Positions 58,630 to 64,000 of a stretch of DNA of 64,000 nucleotides are shown piece by piece. Below the pieces are notes generated by a model. That model had not been told where the DNA came from and made no database searches. It was given only the letters and a program-made list of their open reading frames with translations. Origin of the DNA: Acidovorax delafieldii (GTDB lineage: Bacteria; Pseudomonadota; Gammaproteobacteria; Burkholderiales; Burkholderiaceae_C); the NCBI RefSeq assembly GCF_007993815.1, contig NZ_VJWE01000011.1:1364001-1428000 (forward strand), written 5' to 3'. The number at the start of each line of letters is the position of its first letter. The stretch's first letter is position 1. Both the position numbers and the translations under genes were made by a program.

Positions 58630-58899
58630 ATGCAACTCCATGAACTGATCGGCTATCTGGCCGCCTGCCTGACCACCTGCAGCTTTGTGCCGCAGGCCCT
58701 GCACACCTTTCGCACGCGGGACGTGAGCGGTATCTCGCTGGGCATGTACAGCGTTTTCACGGTGGGGGTGGCATTGTGGCTGGCCTACGGCCTGGCGCTG
58801 GCGGCCTGGCCCATCGTGGTGGCCAATGCCATCACCCTGGCCCTGGCCGGCACCATCCTGGGCATGAAGGTTTTGTACGGCGTGCGACGTCCCGACTGA
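58630..58899 (+). CDS. SemiSWEET sugar transporter
   Basis: This 89-residue protein has three transmembrane helices and the PQ-loop motif CSFVPQALHTFRTRDVSGIS near residue 17. It works as a dimer that moves sugars or related solutes. It starts 31 bases after dacB and could be transcribed with it, but a functional link is not evident. Its substrate is unknown. Confidence 0.85.
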   Translation: MQLHELIGYLAACLTTCSFVPQALHTFRTRDVSGISLGMYSVFTVGVALWLAYGLALAAWPIVVANAITLALAGTILGMKVLYGVRRPD

Positions 58900-59032
58900 C
58901 TGGTCTAACAGGCCTGCGCGCGCTGTCGCCTAGGTGTCTGGCGGCGCCCGTCCTCCCGCGTTATCCCCTATGGATGCTGCAGCGCAGGTGCGCGCACGAT
59001 GCGTCGTTCTTCACTGACCGAGGTATCCATCC

Positions 59033-60331
59033 ATGACCTATTTCCGCCTTACCTGTGTGGCCGCTGCAGCGGTCCTGCTTGTCGCCTGCGGTGGCTCTGA
59101 CGACCCGGCGCGCGGCGCACTGATCGACCCCCCCGCCACGCTCACGACGCTCACCGTGGCGCAGATCGACGCGGCCACGGCCAGCAGCGGCCTGCAGGCG
59201 ATCAGCGGCAAGGCCAAGTGCGATGTGAAGGTGGTGTCGCTGAACTATGCGACCGTGGGTGCCAAGAGCGGCGAAAACACCAACGCCTCGGGCGTGATGC
59301 TGGTGCCTGCCGGCGCCTGCACCACCGCAGCCCCGCTGGTGGCCTATGCCAAGGGCACCGATGTGCAAAAGCCCCGCACCCTGGCCAACCCGCAGGACAA
59401 CGAAACCTTCCTGCTGGCTGCCATGTACGCCGCGCAGGGTTATGCCGTGGTGGCCACCGACTACCTGGGCTTTGCCAAGTCGGGCTACAGCTATCACCCC
59501 TACCTGCATGCCGACTCGGAAGCCACCTCGGTCATCGACTCGGTGCGTGCTGCACGCAATGCGGCAGGCACGGTGGGTGCTACGCTGTCGGGCAAGGTGA
59601 TGTTCACCGGGTACTCGCAGGGCGGCCACTCGTCCATGGCAGCGCAGCGCGCAGCCGAGCGGGACTACGGCAACGAATTCAATGTGGTCGCAGGCGCGCA
59701 CCTGGCAGGCCCCTACAACCTGTCGGGCTCGCTGCGCCTTCCGGATGCGATCGCGGGCGTGCAGTTCTTTGTGCCCTACCTCGTCACGGCCTGGCAGAAG
59801 GTCTATGGCAACGTCTATACCGACGTGAAGGATGTGTTCAAGGCGCCGTACTCCGGCTACATCGAGAACCTGCTGCCCAACCCCACGCTCAACTACACCA
59901 CCCTGGTGACCACGGGCACGCTGCCGTCGGGCACACCCAACCAGGCGCGTGACGCGCTGTTCCAGTCGGCGTTCATCACCGGCTCCCAGACCAGCACCAC
60001 CCACCCGCTGTACCTGGCCGCCAAAAAGAACGACCTGCTGGGCTGGACCCCCAAGGCGCGTGTGATGCTGTGTGGCGGTGCTGGCGACCCCACCGTGCCG
60101 CCGGCCGTTCACATGGTCGTCATGAAAGCCGACTTTGACAGCCGGGGTGTCACGAACGTCAACACAGTCGATGTGGACGCTGCCATCCAGGCCACCTACG
60201 GCCCTGGCGGCAAGGCACCCACCGACCCTAACTCGGCAGCCTTTGCTACCTACTACGGCAGCTACCATGGCACCTACGAGCCGCCGTTCTGCCATGCGCA
60301 GGCCAAGGCCGTGTTCGACACCGTCAAATGA
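59033..60331 (+). CDS. Lipoprotein alpha/beta hydrolase (secretory lipase-like)
   Basis: This 432-residue protein has a lipoprotein signal with lipobox LVAC (Cys19). It is an alpha/beta hydrolase of the bacterial lipase/secretory lipase type: nucleophile Ser195 in FTGYSQGGHSS, with an acid in LCGGAGDPTVPP and the His in YYGSYHGTYEPPF region. It probably acts on esters at the outer surface or in the periplasm. It opens a cluster of surface hydrolases. A strong terminator follows. Confidence 0.82.
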   Translation: MTYFRLTCVAAAAVLLVACGGSDDPARGALIDPPATLTTLTVAQIDAATASSGLQAISGKAKCDVKVVSLNYATVGAKSGENTNASGVMLVPAGACTTAAPLVAYAKGTDVQKPRTLANPQDNETFLLAAMYAAQGYAVVATDYLGFAKSGYSYHPYLHADSEATSVIDSVRAARNAAGTVGATLSGKVMFTGYSQGGHSSMAAQRAAERDYGNEFNVVAGAHLAGPYNLSGSLRLPDAIAGVQFFVPYLVTAWQKVYGNVYTDVKDVFKAPYSGYIENLLPNPTLNYTTLVTTGTLPSGTPNQARDALFQSAFITGSQTSTTHPLYLAAKKNDLLGWTPKARVMLCGGAGDPTVPPAVHMVVMKADFDSRGVTNVNTVDVDAAIQATYGPGGKAPTDPNSAAFATYYGSYHGTYEPPFCHAQAKAVFDTVK

Positions 60332-60392
60332 CAGCCGTGATGCCTGTGTGAAGCGCTGAACGGGTCCCACAGGCTTTTAGAACCCGCCACCT

Positions 60393-60427
60393 AAGCCCCA
60401 CCGGTGTTTACCCGGTGGGGCTTTTTT
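60393..60427 (+). terminator. Strong intrinsic terminator after the lipase gene
   Basis: AAGCCCCACCGG (60393-60404) pairs with CCGGTGGGGCTT (60412-60423) around a seven-base loop, followed by TTTT. It separates the lipase from the next gene. Confidence 0.93.
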
Positions 60428-60496
60428 GCGTTGGCGAATATGATTTGCGAGGAATAGCACGGTCGTTCTATTTTTACGATAACAGGAGTGATACCG

Positions 60497-61639
60497 ATGG
60501 TTTTTCAGCGCAAGGCTTTGTGGGTTTCTCTGGCGGCAGCATCGCTGCTGGTGGCGTGTGGGGGCGGCGGTGCCGACACCTCGCCGGTGGCGCCCATCAA
60601 GACCGTCAAGGTCATGGGTGACAGCATCGCCGACAGCGGCACGTTCGGCTTCAAGTTCACGGTGCAAGGCAGCGCACCCACAGGCCCAGCGTCCACACCC
60701 ATCTGGCCCGAGCTGGTGGCCAGCAGCTACGCAAACACGCTCTGCCCCCGCTATGTGTCCACCGGCAGCGCGTTCAACAACGCGGCGGGCTGCACCAACT
60801 ACGCCATTGGTGGCGGTCGCATCAACAACTTCACGGCGCCTGCATCGCCTGTCTCCATCGTCAAGCAGCTGACCGACGCAGGGGCTGACGGCTTCAGCGC
60901 GGGGGACCTGTTGCTGATCGACGGTGGCGGCAACGACGCTGCGGACCTCATCGGTGCCTACCTGTCGGCCTCCAAGGATGGCGGCAAGGCCTTCGGTGCG
61001 GTGCTCTCCACCCTGTTGCCTGCGGCCACGGTGAACGCCGGCCTGGCGGGCGGTGCTACGGGCCAGGCCCAGGTGGGCGGCGCCTACATGGTGGCGCTGG
61101 CTGACAAGTTCCACGACGCGATCGAAGCCAATGCCTTGAGCAAGGGCGCGCAGCGTGTGGCGGTGCTCAACATGCCCGCCATCGACAAGACGCCGCGCCT
61201 GCAGCAGGTGCTCGGTGGCATCACGGCGTCGGCCGGCGCCGCCGCGAGCGCGCAGGTGCAGGGCCTGCTCAAGGCCTGGCTCGAAGCCTTCAACGCCCAG
61301 CTGGCCAAACGTTTTGCGGGCAACAGCAAGGTGGTGGTGGTGGACTTCTACACCTCGTTCAACGACCAGGTGGCCAACCCCGCGCAGTTCGGGCTGACCA
61401 ATGCCAAGAACACCGCGTGCCCCATCACCGGCCAAGGTGCTGACGGCCTGCCCACCTATACCTTCCCCACGTGCACGGCGGCAGCTTTGTCGGCACAGAC
61501 GCCGCCCGCAGGCGCCACGGGCGGCGCGGACTGGTGGAAGACCTATGCGTTCTCCGATAGCTTCCACCCCACGCCGTATGGCCACCAGCTGGTCAGCCAG
61601 CTGGTATCGCGTTCGCTGGCCCGCGCGGGCTGGCTGTAA
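60497..61639 (+). CDS. SGNH/GDSL-family esterase lipoprotein
   Basis: This 380-residue lipoprotein has a lipobox LLVAC followed by GGGG. All SGNH blocks are visible: Ser43 in VMGDSIADSG, the Gly block in NYAIGGG, Asn146 in DGGGNDAADL and Asp354/His357 in SDSFHPTPYGHQ. It is probably a surface or periplasmic esterase. ATG 60497 follows AGGAG; a GTG at 60488 is an alternative. It is 25 bases upstream of the OmpW-like gene. Confidence 0.87.
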   Translation: MVFQRKALWVSLAAASLLVACGGGGADTSPVAPIKTVKVMGDSIADSGTFGFKFTVQGSAPTGPASTPIWPELVASSYANTLCPRYVSTGSAFNNAAGCTNYAIGGGRINNFTAPASPVSIVKQLTDAGADGFSAGDLLLIDGGGNDAADLIGAYLSASKDGGKAFGAVLSTLLPAATVNAGLAGGATGQAQVGGAYMVALADKFHDAIEANALSKGAQRVAVLNMPAIDKTPRLQQVLGGITASAGAAASAQVQGLLKAWLEAFNAQLAKRFAGNSKVVVVDFYTSFNDQVANPAQFGLTNAKNTACPITGQGADGLPTYTFPTCTAAALSAQTPPAGATGGADWWKTYAFSDSFHPTPYGHQLVSQLVSRSLARAGWL

Positions 61640-61664
61640 TCGGCAGTTGAAGGGTTCATACACC

Positions 61665-62351
61665 ATGCAAAACAAAACCATCACCCCTTCCCTGGCTGGC
61701 GTTGTGGTCGCACTGGCGCTCACCCTGTCCGGCGGCGCGCAGGCCCAGACCGCTGGCAGCTGGCTGGTGCGCGCGGGCGCCACGCAAATCGCGCCCCAGG
61801 TCACCAGTGGCGACCTGTCCGCGCCCAGCTTCACGGGCACCAAGGTGGACGTGCATGCCGACACGCAGCTGGCTGGCGGCATCACCTACATGCTCACCGA
61901 CCACTGGGCGGTGGACGTGCCCCTGGCACTGCCTTTCAAGCACAACATCATGGGCGCCGGAGCCATCGGCGGCGTGGGCAAGATCGGCGAGGTCAAGGTG
62001 CTGCCCATGACCGTGTTCGCGCAGTACCGCTTTCTGGAGGCCAATGCGCGGGTGCGCCCCTACGTGGGCCTGGGCGTGACCTACGCCAAGTTCTTCAAGG
62101 AGCGGGGGACCGCCGCGCTGACCGGTCTGACCGGTGGCAGTCCCTCCCGTCCCACTACGCTGAGCGCTGAATCGCGGTTTGGCCTCACGCCTCAGGTGGG
62201 GGTGAGCATTGCGCTCAACGACCAGTGGTCGCTGGACGTGGCGTACTACAAGACTTTTGTGAAGACCCGCAACACCCTGTCCACAGGCCAGACCATCGAC
62301 GTCAAGCTCAACCCCAACGTGGTGGCGCTGGGCGTGGTGTATCGGTTCTGA
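61665..62351 (+). CDS. OmpW-family outer-membrane protein
   Basis: This 228-residue protein has a signal peptide ending AQAQ and then an eight-strand beta-barrel pattern. Family marks are WLVRAGATQIAPQ at the mature start, YMLTDHWAVDVPLALPFKH near residue 80, VFAQYRFLEANARVRPYVGLG and a C-terminal Phe (VVYRF). OmpW channels take up small hydrophobic molecules. It is transcribed with the SGNH esterase, so it may take up esterase products. A terminator follows. Confidence 0.88.
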   Translation: MQNKTITPSLAGVVVALALTLSGGAQAQTAGSWLVRAGATQIAPQVTSGDLSAPSFTGTKVDVHADTQLAGGITYMLTDHWAVDVPLALPFKHNIMGAGAIGGVGKIGEVKVLPMTVFAQYRFLEANARVRPYVGLGVTYAKFFKERGTAALTGLTGGSPSRPTTLSAESRFGLTPQVGVSIALNDQWSLDVAYYKTFVKTRNTLSTGQTIDVKLNPNVVALGVVYRF

Positions 62352-62380
62352 CCTTCATCCGGGGCAGATCGATGGCCCAC

Positions 62381-62409
62381 AAAAAAGCCGCCCACTGGGC
62401 GGCTTTTTT
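62381..62409. terminator. Bidirectional intrinsic terminator
   Basis: AAAAAAGCCGCCC (62381-62393) and GGGCGGCTTTTTT (62397-62409) are a perfect 13-base inverted repeat with a three-base loop and T-runs on both strands. It separates the convergent OmpW-like and degenerate SGNH genes. Confidence 0.95.
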
Positions 62410-62436
62410 GCTGGGTGGAGCGCGGAGCGCGCCGGC

Positions 62437-63390
62437 TTACCAGCGTGCGCGCAGTCGGTCGTAGGCGTAGGTGCCAAACTGGCGCTGGGCCGACGGCGTG
62501 AGGTACACGCTGTCAGCAAACACAAACGAGGTGGCATTGGCACCCGACAGCAGCGTGGACGACGTGCACAGGGCCGAATTGACCTGGCCCGCGCCGATGC
62601 CGATACCGTTGTTCGCGTCCACCGACGTGCACACTGCCGCCGTGGAGTTGTTGAAGCCGTAGTTGCCAGGCACGCTGGTGTACAGGTTCACGTAGTAGGC
62701 CGAGTCCACGTACAGCACGTTGGCGCCCAGGTCCACGATGCCCACCAGCAGGCCTTCGTTGAAGCGGCTGCTGGCGTTGCTCAGCAGGGCTTCGCGGCCA
62801 ATGGTCTTGGCCCAGGGGGTCTTGCTCAGGTCGTAGGTGCCGGTCACCACCACATACTTGGCGCCCGCCGTCACCAGGCGGCGCACCTGTGCAGCCAGGT
62901 CCTCCCCGGCCTTGCGGGCGGCGGCCACCATGGCGTCCTGGGTCTGGGTGCCTGCGTTCACAGCGGCCATGCCGGCGATCACGTCGCTGATACCGCCGCT
63001 CACGATCACCACGTCGGTGGCCGCAAAGCTGCCACTGGCCAGAAAGGTATCGATTTGTTCGGTGACGGTCCGGGTGCTGGCATTGCCTGCGGCGTCGGGC
63101 TTGGCGCTGACGCGGGCGTTGCCAGTGGCGTAGCTCAGGCCGCCTGCGGAGACCGGGGCAAGCGACTTGCCGTAGTTGGCCACCAGTTGCAGGGTCCAGT
63201 TGTTGACGCTGCCGTCATTGACGGTGTAACGCGAGCCGTTTTGCCCCACATCGTTCATGGCGTCGCCGAACGCAATAAAGCGCTGGGGCGAGATGGCCGA
63301 TTCGGTGGTGCTGGAACCGCAGGCCGCGAGCAACGCGGCCGACGCACATGCGGCGACCATGATGGTGCGGCGCATCCAATTTGCTGCCAT
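62437..63390 (-). CDS. Degenerate SGNH-hydrolase-like lipoprotein
   Basis: This 317-residue lipoprotein (lipobox LLAAC, Cys24) keeps the SGNH fold outline but not the catalytic residues. Block I reads FGDAMNDVG with Ala44 for Ser; block III reads SGGISD with Ser135 for Asn; block V reads ADSVYLTP with Tyr296 for His. Only Asp293 and the block II Gly remain. It is related to the active SGNH lipoprotein 800 bases away but not identical. It may be a binding protein or pseudoenzyme. The start ATG 63390 follows GGAGA. Confidence 0.7.
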   Translation of the reverse strand: MAANWMRRTIMVAACASAALLAACGSSTTESAISPQRFIAFGDAMNDVGQNGSRYTVNDGSVNNWTLQLVANYGKSLAPVSAGGLSYATGNARVSAKPDAAGNASTRTVTEQIDTFLASGSFAATDVVIVSGGISDVIAGMAAVNAGTQTQDAMVAAARKAGEDLAAQVRRLVTAGAKYVVVTGTYDLSKTPWAKTIGREALLSNASSRFNEGLLVGIVDLGANVLYVDSAYYVNLYTSVPGNYGFNNSTAAVCTSVDANNGIGIGAGQVNSALCTSSTLLSGANATSFVFADSVYLTPSAQRQFGTYAYDRLRARW

Positions 63391-63465
63391 GTATTTCTCC
63401 AGAAAAGTGGGGGGTAGTTTAACGACGCAAAGTCAACGGATGTAAAGCGGCGCCATCGCGCAGGC

Positions 63466-64000
63466 TCAGGCGGCGGATGCGCGCTGCAGGCGGTCGCGCA
63501 CGCCTTCCCAATCGGGGCTGGCGGGCGGGGTCTCGATCCAGATCAGCTTCACGCCTTCGTCGTCAAAACTGCGCAGCACGGCGAACAGCTGCTGCGCTGT
63601 GGCAGCCGCGTCATCGGGCATGCGCCGCATGACCAGCTTGGAGGACCGACTGCGCAACGCAGCGCGGGCATAGATCGCAATGTGGGCGGCATCGGTACCC
63701 AGCAGGTCCAGGCTGGTCTGCAGCGCCTTCGCGTCCATCAGCCGCACCTTGGCGCTAGGAGCATAGTGAGCCTCCAGCGTGCCCGAGGCGCGGGGTGTGG
63801 CCGTGGGGAGGTCTTCCTTGGACAGCGGGGCCATGCCGCAAGCGGCCGCAATCTGCGCCCGGGTGATGGCTCCGGGCCGCAGCAGCACGGGCACACCACG
63901 CGTGCAGTCCACGATGGTGCTTTCAATGCCTACATCGCAGGGCCCGCCGTCCAGCACCAGCAGGTCGTCGCCCAGCTCGTCCTGCACATGCTGGGCGGTG
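63466..64000 (-). CDS. Sua5/YciO/YrdC-type threonylcarbamoyl-AMP synthase, 3' part
   Basis: This is the C-terminal portion of a Sua5-type enzyme that makes threonylcarbamoyl-AMP for t6A tRNA modification; the 5' part lies beyond the window. The visible segment carries LDGGPCDVGIESTIVDCT and VLLRPGAITRAQI typical of the synthase domain end, then the Sua5 C-terminal domain beginning SGTLEAHYAPSAKV. The frame remains open through base 64000. Confidence 0.85.
   Translation of the reverse strand, partial: TAQHVQDELGDDLLVLDGGPCDVGIESTIVDCTRGVPVLLRPGAITRAQIAAACGMAPLSKEDLPTATPRASGTLEAHYAPSAKVRLMDAKALQTSLDLLGTDAAHIAIYARAALRSRSSKLVMRRMPDDAAATAQQLFAVLRSFDDEGVKLIWIETPPASPDWEGVRDRLQRASAA

Noticed and set aside
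57033-58631. Long minus-strand frame continuing upstream of the eamA gene
   Set aside because: It is antisense to dacB, whose motifs and length are complete. High GC opens such frames by chance, and the translation has no recognisable domain.
60377-61885. Minus-strand 500-codon frame opposite the SGNH esterase gene
   Set aside because: The plus-strand SGNH gene has intact motifs, a lipobox and a ribosome site; the antisense frame has none and crosses a terminator.

Overview
The window is GC-rich, densely coded chromosomal DNA of a beta-proteobacterium. A benzoate (ben/cat) cluster beside a protocatechuate 4,5-cleavage (pmd/lig) cluster, several orphan Bug-type solute receptors, a gap-tkt pair and a tsaB-rimI-udg operon together suggest the Comamonadaceae (Acidovorax, Delftia or Comamonas type). 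The genus is an inference; no rRNA or tRNA gene is present to fix it, and I see no CRISPR array, prophage or insertion sequence.

Bases 1-16.3 kb hold aromatic uptake and the catechol branch. A LivHMGF ABC transporter with a Bug receptor comes first, then a CatR/BenM-type LysR regulator divergent from catB-catA-benABCD-benK-catD-catC, then a second Bug receptor. The products convert benzoate to catechol and on to 3-oxoadipate. The 3-oxoadipate CoA-transferase and thiolase are not here. The regulator/catB gap carries an ATAC-N7-GTAT operator.

Bases 15.3-23.3 kb hold the protocatechuate 4,5-cleavage operon with its own divergent LysR gene: a leaderless substrate-binding protein, pmdE, pmdF, a Bug receptor, pmdD, pmdA, pmdB, pmdC. 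It covers ring opening to aldol cleavage, but I see no 4-oxalomesaconate tautomerase.

Bases 23.3-32.7 kb are mixed: a ClpP-like protease, a PhzS-like flavin monooxygenase, a small AT-richer patch with unrecognised genes, an ECF sigma factor, a YdeI-like protein, an aldo/keto reductase, two envelope lipoproteins and an MscS channel.

Bases 32.7-53.7 kb are mostly housekeeping: gap and tkt, speD-nucleotidyltransferase-pepP-CPBP protease, pyk, two PAP2 phosphatases divergent from a two-component system, fba, a lipoprotein, pntAB, an acyl-CoA ligase, mtnN and corA. Bases 53.9-64 kb hold the eamA-tsaB-rimI-udg operon, dacB, a SemiSWEET, a surface lipase/esterase group with an OmpW-like porin, a catalytically degenerate SGNH paralogue, and the truncated start of a Sua5-type gene.

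The most unusual signals are a family of about 60-bp palindromic repeats, two of which lie inside coding sequences and one of which supplies a stop codon; a PmrA-like box between the PAP2 genes and a two-component system whose kinase has a degenerate ATP-binding domain; an SGNH hydrolase that lost Ser, Asn and His; and leaderless or orphan solute receptors built into the aromatic operons.
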